Below, one piece after another: positions 18,555-26,927 of a stretch of 64,000 nt of DNA. Origin of the DNA: Halomicronema sp. CCY15110 (lineage in GTDB: Bacteria > Cyanobacteriota > Cyanobacteriia > Phormidesmidales > Phormidesmidaceae); assembly GCF_016888165.1 (NCBI RefSeq), contig NZ_JACSWC010000371.1:1-64000 (forward strand), in the 5' to 3' direction. A model generated the notes under the pieces. It did not search any database. It was not told where the DNA came from and worked only from the letters and a program-made list of their open reading frames with translations. A program made the position numbers and the translations under genes. Each line of letters begins with the position of its first letter. Within the stretch, counting starts at the first letter, position 1.

Positions 18555-19562
18555 ATGCAACAGAGCCATTCTCTTGATTTCAAGCTCGTTCAGCGGGTGT
18601 GTCTACTTCAGCAAGCCCTCGACCAAGCCTTAGAGTCCTTAGACGAACTGACCGCACAAGTCCAGGATAAGTACTGGATTGAGACTCAGCTCGCCAGCAC
18701 TGAGAAGTACGCCAACGTTCAGCAGCAAGCGATTAATCATCTCAAGCAGCAGTTGACACAATTCACCGATATTCAGGATCACCTGTTAGGGGTGATGGGG
18801 TTTCGGTTGAATGAATTGATCGACCAGCAGCAGCAGGGATTTGACCAGCTCAATCTGCAATTTCAACAAAGCCACACAGAGTTGCAAACCTATCTGCAAT
18901 ACCTCACCCAGCAACAGCAAACCGGCTCACTGGCGGCTCAGGATACGAGCGCTCATTATCGGGCGCTGGCAGAAGAGGTGATGGTGGCGAGATCGATGGC
19001 GGTGCATTTGAGCCAGTATTTGGGACTGGCGAAGCAGCATCTGGGCCAGCTTAATGCCGAGTTGGCCAATCACCACCTCAATCTGAGCCAGATCATCCAG
19101 ACCATTCAAGCGATGATTGCGGAACTGGGGAAGTTTGATCAACATGCGACTACTCGGGCGGCTCCGTCGTCCCCCTCACCCCCCGCCGTGGTGCCGGTAA
19201 CAGAGGCGCGATCGCCGGTTGCCCTCCACACCCCGGAAACCCCGGATGTTGAGACGCTGCAAGGGACAGTGCGGCGACAAGAAGCGCGGATTCAAGAGCT
19301 ACAAAGTGCTTTGGCCCAGCACGTCGCTCAGGAAACTCGACTACGCCAACGGTGCCAACAAGTTGCCGCCGAGCGCGATTATTACCGCCGACAGCTACAG
19401 CAACAACCTTTCTCCCTGACCGAACTCAGGCGTGAACAACCATCATCGGTTCCGGCCTCGCCATCATCTCAACCTTCGGCCAACAGCCCACTGCCAGTGC
19501 CTCCGCCTTTGCTCAAGCGATCGCAGCCGATTCAGCCCTTGCGATTGCCCGAAGAGTCGTGA
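18555..19562 (+). CDS. Gln-rich coiled-coil protein of unknown function
   Basis: 335 residues. Residues 1-200 are dominated by Gln-rich coiled coil (for example ELIDQQQQGFDQLNLQFQ and TYLQYLTQQQQTGS); a Pro/Ser/Thr-rich hinge follows near 205-230, a short second coil (TVRRQEARIQELQSALAQ) and a disordered Ser/Pro tail. No signal peptide. It resembles cyanobacterial structural or cell-organisation proteins, but I cannot name a family. Confidence 0.7.
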   Translation: MQQSHSLDFKLVQRVCLLQQALDQALESLDELTAQVQDKYWIETQLASTEKYANVQQQAINHLKQQLTQFTDIQDHLLGVMGFRLNELIDQQQQGFDQLNLQFQQSHTELQTYLQYLTQQQQTGSLAAQDTSAHYRALAEEVMVARSMAVHLSQYLGLAKQHLGQLNAELANHHLNLSQIIQTIQAMIAELGKFDQHATTRAAPSSPSPPAVVPVTEARSPVALHTPETPDVETLQGTVRRQEARIQELQSALAQHVAQETRLRQRCQQVAAERDYYRRQLQQQPFSLTELRREQPSSVPASPSSQPSANSPLPVPPPLLKRSQPIQPLRLPEES

Positions 19563-19925
19563 GCCGAGCCCAGAACAAGCCGTCTTGATCGTGGCTCAAA
19601 AACCACTTTCAGCTCTGACCAACGGCTGGAGTTTTCGCGATCGTGGATCGGGATAATTTCGCTATCAACAACATGGGCACCGTTGCATTGACACCCGCAG
19701 CAGTCGCGTTCGGGGATATCCCGAGCCTGAATAATTGTCCTTAAAGTTGGCCCGTCCGCTCAGAGAGCGATCGCTGACCCTCACTCAACTGCCCTGAGCA
19801 CCTTGGCGGGGCCACCCTTTACCGAAACCCCACGGTTCTCTCGTATCTGAGCGACCCAGATACCAGGACACTGGCAGGTTAGGATCACTCCAGTGACGGC
19901 TGTTGTTAATTCTGTGTGACCCATC
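19563..19925. other. Intergenic region, nothing recognised
   Basis: 363 bp with several HIP1-type sites. Minus-strand open frames here are shadows of the following gene. No hairpin with a T-run, tRNA or mobile element is visible. Confidence 0.4.
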
Positions 19926-20258
19926 ATGAAACGACTCCATATCGCGATCGCCACCCACGATATTGCCGCCACCGTTCGAGACTACACCCAGCGCTTGAGG
20001 GCAGAACCAGTCGTCGTAGTGCCGGGAGAATATGCCCTGTGGCGCACCGAGACCCTGAATGTTTCCGTTCGCCAGGACTCCACTTGCGAACCGGGAGTGC
20101 TGCGACATCTCGGTTGGGAAGACGATGAAGCCCCTACATTGACCACCGACACCGACTGCAATGGCCTGCTGTGGGAGCACTTTGCCGCCCACCACCAAGC
20201 GGCAGAAATCCACGAAATTTGGCCTAATACCCACTATGTCGCCGAGTCTGCACTCTGA
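19926..20258 (+). CDS. Small VOC-like (glyoxalase-fold) protein
   Basis: 110 residues. The start MKRLHIAIATHDIAATVRDY and the body GEYALWRTETLNVSVRQD fit half of a vicinal-oxygen-chelate fold. It is related to cyanobacterial proteins of unknown function; metal ligands cannot be assigned with confidence. It precedes the cysQ-like gene by 121 bp on the same strand. Confidence 0.65.
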   Translation: MKRLHIAIATHDIAATVRDYTQRLRAEPVVVVPGEYALWRTETLNVSVRQDSTCEPGVLRHLGWEDDEAPTLTTDTDCNGLLWEHFAAHHQAAEIHEIWPNTHYVAESAL

Positions 20259-20379
20259 TGTACTGCCTACCCCTCCGGCGCGGCAAACTGCTGGACAACA
20301 TAGAGGAGAGAGGCGCTTTGGCCCTGGGGGGTGGGTAAACTAAGTCTGAATTTTTGCAAACTGGGACGAGGATACTTGC

Positions 20380-21345
20380 ATGGCTTACGAAAACGAGTTG
20401 GCGATCGCGCAAAAAGCCGTCATAGCCGCCGCGCAACTTTGCGAAACGGTGCGTCGCGACATGGTGCCCGAAGCGATGGAAAAACAGGACAAAAGCCCCG
20501 TCACTGTCGCCGACTACGGCTCTCAAGCCATTATTTGTAAGGCGCTGAGCGAGGCGTTTCCCAATGATCCAGTCGTGGGTGAAGAAGACGCTGCTGAGTT
20601 GAAGCAGCCAGAGATGCGCGATCGCCTTCAGCAAGTCACCCAGTTCGTCGAGGGCGTGATTGGCACCGTCATGCCTGAGGACGTGACCCGGTGGATTGAC
20701 CACGGCAACGGGGCGGCTGCCAAACGCTTTTGGACGCTTGACCCGATCGACGGCACCAAAGGATTTTTGCGCGGCGACCAGTATGCGATCGCCCTGGCGC
20801 TGATCGAAGACGGCGACCTGAAAGTCGGCATCCTGGGCTGTCCGGCGCTGGATCTGGGCCAGGGCACCACTGGCTTGCTCTTTACGGCTGTGCGCGGCGA
20901 GGGTACCTATATGCAACCCATCGCAGGCGGCGAAGCCCAGCAAGTCAAAGTCGTGCAACCCGGTGACAGCGCGCGGCTACGCTTTGTCGAGAGTGTGGAA
21001 GCCAGCCACGGCAACCAGTCCGAGCAAGAAGCGGTAGCCAAAGCCGTCGGCATCACCCAAGCCTCTGTGCGCATGGATAGCCAAGCCAAGTATGGGGCCG
21101 TCGCTGCCGGAGAAGCCGCCTTATACCTGCGCCTGCCATCGCCCAAATATCCCGACTATCGCGAAAAGATTTGGGATCATGCGGCGGGGGCGATCGTGGT
21201 GGAAGAAGCGGGGGGCAAGGTGACGGACATGTACGGTAAGCCGCTTGATTTTTACTCGGCGGCCAAGATGAACGATAACCGAGGGGTGGTTGTGAGCAAC
21301 GGCATCATTCACACCGATGTGATGTCGGCTTTACAGACCGGCTAG
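20380..21345 (+). CDS. cysQ: 3'(2'),5'-bisphosphate nucleotidase (CysQ/HAL2-type)
   Basis: 321 residues of the FIG superfamily. Metal-binding motifs are VVGEEDA (Glu68, Glu69) and DPIDGTKGF (Asp121 onward), and the C-terminal WDHAAGAIVVEEAGGKVTD is intact. The TLDPIDGTKGFLRGDQYAIALALIEDG segment is typical of the plant/cyanobacterial HAL2 type. It dephosphorylates phosphoadenosine phosphate from sulfate assimilation and is often sodium-sensitive. The next gene converges on it across a long inverted repeat. Confidence 0.9.
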   Translation: MAYENELAIAQKAVIAAAQLCETVRRDMVPEAMEKQDKSPVTVADYGSQAIICKALSEAFPNDPVVGEEDAAELKQPEMRDRLQQVTQFVEGVIGTVMPEDVTRWIDHGNGAAAKRFWTLDPIDGTKGFLRGDQYAIALALIEDGDLKVGILGCPALDLGQGTTGLLFTAVRGEGTYMQPIAGGEAQQVKVVQPGDSARLRFVESVEASHGNQSEQEAVAKAVGITQASVRMDSQAKYGAVAAGEAALYLRLPSPKYPDYREKIWDHAAGAIVVEEAGGKVTDMYGKPLDFYSAAKMNDNRGVVVSNGIIHTDVMSALQTG

Positions 21346-21396
21346 GGATGGGCAAACAAATGACACCCCAGTTGAGGCGGGTGGATGAGTAAAGGA

Positions 21397-21456
21397 GGGG
21401 ACGGTTCCCTATCGGAGTCACCAATATTTTAGGGAGCAGGTGAGGGAACCGTCCCC
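21397..21456. repeat. 60-bp element with 14-bp perfect inverted repeats
   Basis: GGGGACGGTTCCCT (21397-21410) is exactly complementary to AGGGAACCGTCCCC (21443-21456), leaving a 32-nt AT-richer loop. It sits between two convergent genes, so it could end transcripts from both sides, but there is no T-run. The form suits a small dispersed repeat. Confidence 0.75.
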
Positions 21457-21483
21457 TGAATGCAGCATCATGGTCGAGGGCAC

Positions 21484-22179
21484 TTACTGGGCCACAATGT
21501 CGGCTCGCGATCGCGGCATCACCTCATCATTCTTATCAAACTGGCTGCTAAACCCCGTCACCTCGATCCGTTGGCCCACGGTTAAATACTCCAATTCCTC
21601 AGGGGCAATGCCCGTCGTCTTGGCGATGTAAATTTGAATTTCACCCGTCTCATCCCGAATCCACAGGCGATCGCCATAGGGCGCGTCGGCCTTGAGCGGT
21701 TGGCTAATCTGCCCCCGCACCGTCACCATCTGACCATCCAACACTTGGCCCGCCTGCGCCGTTGAAGTCACCCGTGGCGAAATCGGTAACAGTGGTCGCC
21801 GACTGCGAACCCAATCCGTTAAGCGCAACATTTGCTGACCGTGACCATCATTGATCAGTTCACCCGTCACCTGGATTATGTCGCCTACCCGTAGCGATAA
21901 AGGCTCCTGCGTGGTTACGTAAATACCGCCTGTCACATCTTGCAGGGCAAAGCCCGCGTCCAGATTGGCGGACTCAAATGCGCCGCTGGGCACTGTGACC
22001 CGGCCCGTCACCGTCACCGCTGCCCCCTCGGGCAGATGACGGGCCGAATGAATAAAACAGGTTTGCGGAAAGGCGATCGCGCCATCGGGCATCGTCAGCC
22101 ATACCGCTACGACTAGCAGCCCAGCCACCATCAGACGTTGTCCTGCTGTTGCCATCTCAACCAGTTGCTGTGCTGCCAT
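21484..22179 (-). CDS. Exported protein with two OB-fold-like domains
   Basis: 231 residues with an N-terminal hydrophobic signal (cleavage likely near AIAF). Two repeats follow, each with OB-fold features: VTVTGRVTVPSG...GGIYVTTQEP at about 55-105 and VTVRGQISQPLK...GEIQIYIAKTTG at about 150-200, ending in GQRIEVTGFSSQFD. Such pairs occur in nucleic-acid-binding and nuclease-associated exported proteins; no catalytic domain is present. Location should be periplasmic or outer-membrane. Confidence 0.7.
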   Translation of the reverse strand: MAAQQLVEMATAGQRLMVAGLLVVAVWLTMPDGAIAFPQTCFIHSARHLPEGAAVTVTGRVTVPSGAFESANLDAGFALQDVTGGIYVTTQEPLSLRVGDIIQVTGELINDGHGQQMLRLTDWVRSRRPLLPISPRVTSTAQAGQVLDGQMVTVRGQISQPLKADAPYGDRLWIRDETGEIQIYIAKTTGIAPEELEYLTVGQRIEVTGFSSQFDKNDEVMPRSRADIVAQ

Positions 22180-22260
22180 GACTCACTCATGAGTAAACTC
22201 TGTGATCAGAATCACTGTATACCGAGGAGGCAGATCAGCCTGGCAGCGTTGAGAAAGTCC

Positions 22261-22506
22261 TTAACAATAAAACTGGCTGCGATGGAGCACGATTTCACCA
22301 TGGCTGGGGAGGCTCGCGATCCAAGTCGTGGCCGATTCGGACAACAGCAGCTGGGCTTTGCGCAGTTGGGGACCGACAGGCGATTGGATTAACGTGACCC
22401 AATCGCCTCGGTGCGGGGCCAGTAAACAGTGAGGGGGTCGGTGTGGGCGATCGCTCTCTAGCTGCGGTTGCAGCACACAACCCGGAAATTTAGTCAGAGG
22501 AGACAT
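22261..22506 (-). CDS. Small hypothetical protein
   Basis: About 81 residues ending WIASLPSHGEIVLHRSQFYC. The body (PHRPPHCLLAPHRGDWVTLI) looks protein-like and the C-terminus is composed like a small conserved beta-rich domain, but I recognise no family. An in-frame ATG at 22518 adds four residues; neither start has a strong ribosome site. It lies 75 bp upstream of the OB-fold gene on the same strand. Confidence 0.4.
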   Translation of the reverse strand: MSPLTKFPGCVLQPQLESDRPHRPPHCLLAPHRGDWVTLIQSPVGPQLRKAQLLLSESATTWIASLPSHGEIVLHRSQFYC

Positions 22507-22758
22507 GGCAGTCACCATCGAGTGGGGCGGGGCAGTCGTTGAGCGTTCCTGAAACGTGTCGAAGGATACAAAACGCTTGCTTGTATGCAACTTTACATCA
22601 CAATGTCCCCCTCCACTGACGCCGGCCAACATTTGCTCACCAATCCTTATGGCAACATGCCTGCGGCCCTGTCCCACATCGCCGCCATTACTATCGTCAT
22701 CCCCACCCCAGCCAGACCATTAATCGTGATAATGGAGGCGCTACTCATCCCGGATGCC

Positions 22759-23631
22759 ATGTCTTCTACACCTACGCCCCGTCAAATTTTGGCCACGCTG
22801 CTGCCGCCCTTGCGCTTGGCGGCAGGCTATGCGAATCATATTCAAACCAAAATCGCCGCTCAGCCCGCCAAAGCTGGGCCGAATCAATTTTCCATGGCCC
22901 TCACCGATGCCGACCTGTCGGTGCAAACGTTTGTGGAAGTGGCGCTGCTCGGCACTTTTCCCGATATCCGCTTTTATGGCGAAGAGTTTGAACAGTCTTA
23001 CAACACCAAATACTTTCGGGCGATTGACTTGGGGCCAGCGGGCGACTATCTGGTGACGCTGGATCCCATCGACGGCACGCTGTTCTATATGGATGGGTTC
23101 ACCAACTACCAGATTATTTTGACCGTGCTCAATGCCGATGGATTTGAGGCGGTGCTGGCGGTGAGTCCGGCGGAAGATCAATATTTCTATGCCCTGCGCG
23201 GCCAAGGTACGCGAGTGGGTCACCTGGCCCAAGCTTTGGAAGACTGCGAACCGCTGAGCCTGCCGTCGAGTCAAACGGTGTTTTTGGGCACCCGTATGGC
23301 CCCGCTCAAGGCCCAACTGAGCGATCTCTACCCCGTCATCAATGTTTCTGAAGACTATTCTGCCGAACAGCAAATCCCCAATGTGAATGGCGTGCTCAAG
23401 GGGCAGCTTGGGGGCGTGATTTTGGCCGCCGGTAAATTTATTGACGGTGCGGCACTGGCATTTCTGGCGCAGGAAGCGGGCTGCATTGTGACCGACCACC
23501 AGGTCCAACCGCTGCCCCGCCTCGATGAATGTGAAAATTATGCGTGGCCGGGGGTGGCGATCGCCACCTCTCCCACCATGCACCATGACCTACTCCAAGC
23601 TCTCGAAGGCTTTCAAATTGCCCCGGTCTAG
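22759..23631 (+). CDS. Inositol monophosphatase/FIG-superfamily phosphatase
   Basis: 290 residues from the ATG at 22759; an ATG at 22732 is also possible. Metal-binding motifs YGEEFEQ and TLDPIDGTLFYMDGF are present, as is the C-terminal GAALAFLAQEAGCIVTDH. Unlike typical IMPases the Asp-containing motif carries LFY after DGT. The substrate is unknown; inositol phosphate, histidinol phosphate or sugar phosphates are possible. It is a distant relative of the cysQ-type gene 1.4 kb upstream. Confidence 0.82.
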   Translation: MSSTPTPRQILATLLPPLRLAAGYANHIQTKIAAQPAKAGPNQFSMALTDADLSVQTFVEVALLGTFPDIRFYGEEFEQSYNTKYFRAIDLGPAGDYLVTLDPIDGTLFYMDGFTNYQIILTVLNADGFEAVLAVSPAEDQYFYALRGQGTRVGHLAQALEDCEPLSLPSSQTVFLGTRMAPLKAQLSDLYPVINVSEDYSAEQQIPNVNGVLKGQLGGVILAAGKFIDGAALAFLAQEAGCIVTDHQVQPLPRLDECENYAWPGVAIATSPTMHHDLLQALEGFQIAPV

Positions 23632-23692
23632 TTCATCCCGATCAGACTTAGCGATAAGCTAGAAAATGCATTGTTAAGGTTGCCCCATTGCC

Positions 23693-24091
23693 ATGATTCA
23701 TCTGAGTCAAAGTGCCATTCGTGAACTCAAACGCCTGGAGGCCAGGGATCCCTACGGCAGTGGTGTGGTGCGGTTAGCTGTGCTGCCAGGGGGCTGTTCG
23801 GGACTGGTGTATGACCTCCAGTTTCGCCAAGCGACCAAAGCTACCGATCAAGTGCTGAAAATTGAGTCGCTCAAATTTGTCATCGCCGCCGAGCATTTAG
23901 CCAGTTGTGACGGGCTCGCGATCGACTACTCCGAAGACTTGATGGGCGGCAACTTTCGCTTCACCAATCCCCTCGCACAGCAGATTTGTGGCTGTGGGGT
24001 GTCCTTTAGCTTAGACGCCGCCACGCCTGGAGATGCGATCGCTGATTGCACCCACGCCGAGGTTTCGCCATTTCCCACTGGCTCCCTGTAG
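23693..24091 (+). CDS. HesB/IscA/SufA-type iron-sulfur cluster assembly protein
   Basis: 132 residues. The three conserved cysteines are Cys35 (PGGCSG), Cys99 and Cys101 (ICGCGVSF), the standard A-type carrier pattern. A-type proteins hold and pass iron or Fe-S clusters to targets. The protein has an extra 20-residue C-terminal tail rich in Ala/Thr. No other suf/isc genes are nearby, as is usual for this stand-alone cyanobacterial copy. Confidence 0.9.
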   Translation: MIHLSQSAIRELKRLEARDPYGSGVVRLAVLPGGCSGLVYDLQFRQATKATDQVLKIESLKFVIAAEHLASCDGLAIDYSEDLMGGNFRFTNPLAQQICGCGVSFSLDAATPGDAIADCTHAEVSPFPTGSL

Positions 24092-24395
24092 CGCAACAAA
24101 AACCAGATGTCTAGTCCTGTGCGCCAGCCGTTCTCCAATTTTTTCCGACTGGGGACAAGGACGCAAGGGGGCGAACGGCATCCTTCACCCGATTAGGCAA
24201 GGGGTACAAGGGGATGATTGATTGATGCCGACCAGTATGAGTTGGGGGGAATCAACTGTGCTCAGTGAGTATCCGTATAGTGGCCGTAGCGTCTAGCGTG
24301 ATGCAAGCCCGCAATTGTCGTGATGGGCAGGCTTATGAGTCTGTGGTAGCTTGACGCTTAAACCCGCTTACGCGATCGCTGAAATTCCCGTCTCC
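24092..24395. other. Intergenic region, nothing recognised
   Basis: About 300 bp. Loosely repeated AAGGGG-type words (near 24160-24210) are visible but no gene, hairpin terminator or RNA. Confidence 0.35.
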
Positions 24396-25127
24396 ATGTC
24401 GTTTCTTCAAGGCTTTGTCATGTTTCTACCAAAGAGCCAATCGTCAATCGTGCTGAGCCTCACCTTGGGGCTATTAACCACTGCCGGGCTCTCCGCTGAA
24501 GCGCAGGTGCGCTCCGTCGATGACGTGGCCCCAGAGCCAGAAAGGTCAACTGAAGCGGCCGCTTTGACGACGGTCACCGAATCGTCCACCACAGTCCCCA
24601 GCAACGTCATAGAAGCCGCCAATCTTGTTGCCACTACAGATGTCGCACCAGCTGAAGCCAGTGACGCCGACGATGCGCTGGTAGCCCAGCAAACCGACGA
24701 TGACACTACCGAGCGAATTAATTACGCATTTGGCCCTGGTGGCGCTATTGGCCTCACTGATGATGGCGAGACCGCGTTGGGAGAAGGGGGATTTGCGCTC
24801 GTGGGTCGCTTTTCGCTCACCGACAATCTTTCAGTGCATACAGCATCCGTCATTGGGAACAACTCATTGTTCACCGCAGCGCTGACTGGGGGCGCACCCA
24901 TTCGCAATGCCGACGACGATCGCACGCTGGTCTTCCCATTTGCTGGGGCCGGAGTCTCGGTCGAAACAAATGAATTTGACGTCAATCCTTTTATCTCCGC
25001 CGGGGTCGATGTACCGATTATCGACAGGCTCACCGGCACCGCCCGCATCAACGCGAGCTTTGATCAAAATGGCACCGATGTCGGTGTGGTCTTGGGCGTC
25101 GGCTATGACATCTTTTCGCTGTTTTAG
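24396..25127 (+). CDS. Secreted protein with probable outer-membrane beta-rich C-terminus
   Basis: 243 residues from the ATG at 24396 (MSFLQGFVMFLP); ATGs at 24351 and 24420 are alternatives. A signal peptide is followed by a low-complexity Ala/Glu/Thr/Asp linker (about 35-105), then a Gly-rich domain with alternating hydrophobic strands (FALVGRFSLTDNLSVHTA, FPFAGAGVSVETNEFDVNPFIS, GVVLGVGYDIFSLF) ending in an aromatic residue, as in outer-membrane barrels. The barrel would be small, and I cannot name the family. Confidence 0.6.
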   Translation: MSFLQGFVMFLPKSQSSIVLSLTLGLLTTAGLSAEAQVRSVDDVAPEPERSTEAAALTTVTESSTTVPSNVIEAANLVATTDVAPAEASDADDALVAQQTDDDTTERINYAFGPGGAIGLTDDGETALGEGGFALVGRFSLTDNLSVHTASVIGNNSLFTAALTGGAPIRNADDDRTLVFPFAGAGVSVETNEFDVNPFISAGVDVPIIDRLTGTARINASFDQNGTDVGVVLGVGYDIFSLF

Positions 25128-25187
25128 GCTCGCGAGGGGGCCATGGGCGATCGCTGCAGTCAACCAATCAACCAATACGGTTATGCG

Positions 25188-25212
25188 AGGCGATCGCCCC
25201 ACAGGAGCGGTC
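25188..25212. repeat. Partial copy of the toxin-antitoxin flanking repeat
   Basis: GGCGATCGCCCCACAGGAGC here matches the core of the 74-bp repeat found upstream of both MntA genes (25977-26050 and 26782-26855). It lies just beyond the end of the first HepT gene, so each module is bordered on both sides by related sequence. The HIP1 palindrome inside weakens the significance of the match. Confidence 0.45.
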
Positions 25213-25286
25213 CTACCCAAGCACTCCAAGACTCAACAAATTTGAGGGCGCGTGATGCAGCGGTCAGGAATTGGGAGGGCAACGCC

Positions 25287-25625
25287 CTATGGTTGATCAG
25301 GCAGTAGCGGAGCCATCATGGCCATCAACTCTGGAATGTCTTGATGAATCACCTTCCAGACTTTATCTGGATCGACATCGTCATATTGATGCGCCAGAAT
25401 ATTGCGCATTCCAATAATGTTCTTCCAGGGAATGGTGAAGTGCCGCTCACGAAAAGCAGCTGACAGTCGATTGGCAGCTTCGCCAATCACAATGATGTCA
25501 TAGAGGACTGCGGCCTGAGTCCGCCGATCGGCGGCAAAGCTAGCTTGATCCATCCCCAAGGTGAAGCTCAATTTTTCCTGAGCCGCCTGTTGTATATCTT
25601 GGATAGATTGTTGATCACGCAACAT
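25287..25625 (-). CDS. hepT: HepT-like toxin, module 1 (DUF86)
   Basis: 112 residues, all-helical. The HEPN motif Rx4HxY is Arg74-His79-Tyr81 (RNILAHQY), as in HepT. HepT is the HEPN toxin of the HepT-MntA system; its toxicity is blocked when MntA transfers AMP to the Tyr of this motif. It overlaps the 3' end of the mntA gene by 11 bp, the antitoxin coming first. Paralogue of the gene at 26086. Confidence 0.9.
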   Translation of the reverse strand: MLRDQQSIQDIQQAAQEKLSFTLGMDQASFAADRRTQAAVLYDIIVIGEAANRLSAAFRERHFTIPWKNIIGMRNILAHQYDDVDPDKVWKVIHQDIPELMAMMAPLLPDQP

Positions 25626-25953
25626 AAATCGTTTTTGCCGAACCTAAAATCTCTTGACGCCGCAACCGATTATGGCTTTGCTCAATGGCTTTCTTTGTAA
25701 TTACGTCAACGTCTCTACCACAGAGCGCTTCCAGCTCATGTTTGATTTGCACACGGTCCAATAAACTCTTAGTTTTACCCGGAAAATATGAAATCAAAAT
25801 ATCAATGTCGCTGCTAGCCGAGAAATCATCGCGCAGAACCGAGCCAAACAGCAACAGTTCAGCGATATCCCACCGCTGACAAAAAGCCTCTAACTCAGCG
25901 GGGGTGATGCTTAAGCGCTGATAAATGTTGACTGGAGACGTCGAAGGATGCAT
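25615..25953 (-). CDS. mntA: MntA-like nucleotidyltransferase antitoxin, module 1
   Basis: 112 residues from the ATG at 25953 (MHPSTSP). The minimal nucleotidyltransferase motif GSx10DxD is seen as Gly37-Ser38 and Asp49-Asp51 (DID). MntA AMPylates the HepT active-site tyrosine. The protein ends KTIYVA, like its paralogue. The upstream 74 bp are duplicated before module 2. Confidence 0.9.
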   Translation of the reverse strand: MHPSTSPVNIYQRLSITPAELEAFCQRWDIAELLLFGSVLRDDFSASSDIDILISYFPGKTKSLLDRVQIKHELEALCGRDVDVITKKAIEQSHNRLRRQEILGSAKTIYVA

Positions 25954-25976
25954 CTTGCCATGGAAGGATTTGCCCC

Positions 25977-26050
25977 CTAATTGTATCGCTGTAGTCAGAA
26001 GGGGCGATCGCCCCACAGGAGCAGCTCCGCCAGCGCAGTGACATGCTTCA
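25977..26050. repeat. 74-bp direct repeat, copy 1 (upstream of mntA module 1)
   Basis: Begins CTAATTGTATCGCTGTAGTC and ends near ATGCTTCA; it matches 26782-26855 at equal length with scattered substitutions, including the shared words CAGCTCCGCCAGCGCAG. It probably carries the module promoter. Confidence 0.75.
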
Positions 26051-26085
26051 GCAATCTGAGCTATGCAGCTTGGGGCAGAGCGATT

Positions 26086-26427
26086 TTAGAGCGGCTCAGA
26101 TACAACTAAAGGTTCAATGTCAGTCAACAACTGCGGCAGGTCTCTCTGAATGACTCCCCAAACGTCATCGAGATCAACCTCATCGTAGTCGTGAGTGATC
26201 ACATCCCGCATTCCAGCCATTTTCTTCCAGGGAATTTCAGGATGTTGTAAACGAAACCCGTTGGAAAGCCGTTTCGTGGCCTCACCGATAATCATAATCC
26301 GGCGCAAAATGGCATCTTGCTTTTCAACATTGGCAGTCAGCGCATCAAAATCTTGACCTGCCGCATATTGCAAGATGAGCTTAATGGCCTCAAGGATATC
26401 CACCAAAGCTTCCTGGTCACGCGACAT
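26086..26427 (-). CDS. hepT: HepT-like toxin, module 2 (DUF86)
   Basis: 113 residues from the ATG at 26427 (MSRDQEAL); an ATG six codons upstream is possible. The HEPN motif is Arg74-His79-Tyr81 (RDVITHDY), at the same positions as in module 1. It overlaps mntA by 11 bp, exactly like module 1. Sequence is clearly related to but diverged from the first copy, so the duplication is not recent or the copies came in separately. Confidence 0.9.
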   Translation of the reverse strand: MSRDQEALVDILEAIKLILQYAAGQDFDALTANVEKQDAILRRIMIIGEATKRLSNGFRLQHPEIPWKKMAGMRDVITHDYDEVDLDDVWGVIQRDLPQLLTDIEPLVVSEPL

Positions 26428-26758
26428 AGACAACCTGTGCGGCATCCAAAATATGGCGGCGGCGGAGCCAGTTGCGGCTTTGAGCGATCGCTTTTTTACT
26501 CACCAGATCCACCTGACGATGCAGCAACGTCTCTAACTCCTCCTTCATCTGGATTTTTTCAAATAACCCTCGTTGAGCTGTGGGTAGATACGTCACCAGC
26601 ACATCAACGTCGCTATTTTCCGAAAAGTCGTCCCGCAAAACCGAGCCAAACAGCGATAGCTCTGCCACTTGCCACCGCTGACAAAAGGCTGATAAATCAG
26701 CGGGGGTGATCCCTAAGCGCTGATAAATGCTGGCTGATTGAGATGTGGAAGGATGCAT
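26417..26758 (-). CDS. mntA: MntA-like nucleotidyltransferase antitoxin, module 2
   Basis: 113 residues (MHPSTSQSAS...). GSx10DxD is Gly38-Ser39 and Asp50-Asp52 (DVD). It ends QVVYVA. About half of the residues match module 1, the ends best. It is the cognate antitoxin for the overlapping HepT. Confidence 0.9.
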   Translation of the reverse strand: MHPSTSQSASIYQRLGITPADLSAFCQRWQVAELSLFGSVLRDDFSENSDVDVLVTYLPTAQRGLFEKIQMKEELETLLHRQVDLVSKKAIAQSRNWLRRRHILDAAQVVYVA

Positions 26759-26781
26759 TTAGCCATAGAACAACCCGTCTT

Positions 26782-26855
26782 CTAATTGTATCGCTGTAGT
26801 CAGGAGGGACGATCGCCCGACAGAAGCAGCTCCGCCAGCGCAGCGCCATACTTCA
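26782..26855. repeat. 74-bp direct repeat, copy 2 (upstream of mntA module 2)
   Basis: Same start CTAATTGTATCGCTGTAGTC as copy 1 and the same spacing relative to its mntA gene. The repeat shows that the promoter region was duplicated with the coding part. Confidence 0.75.
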
Positions 26856-26927
26856 AGCCATGTTGAAAGCGTGATGATAATGAGCCCTGCAAACGTGGCC
26901 CTCCCAAGGTTTGAGGTGACGGCCCCC

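Noticed and set aside
22741-23586. 281-codon minus-strand frame opposite the IMPase-like gene
   Set aside because: Antisense shadow with Arg/His/Gln-rich composition and no motifs; the plus-strand gene has catalytic motifs.
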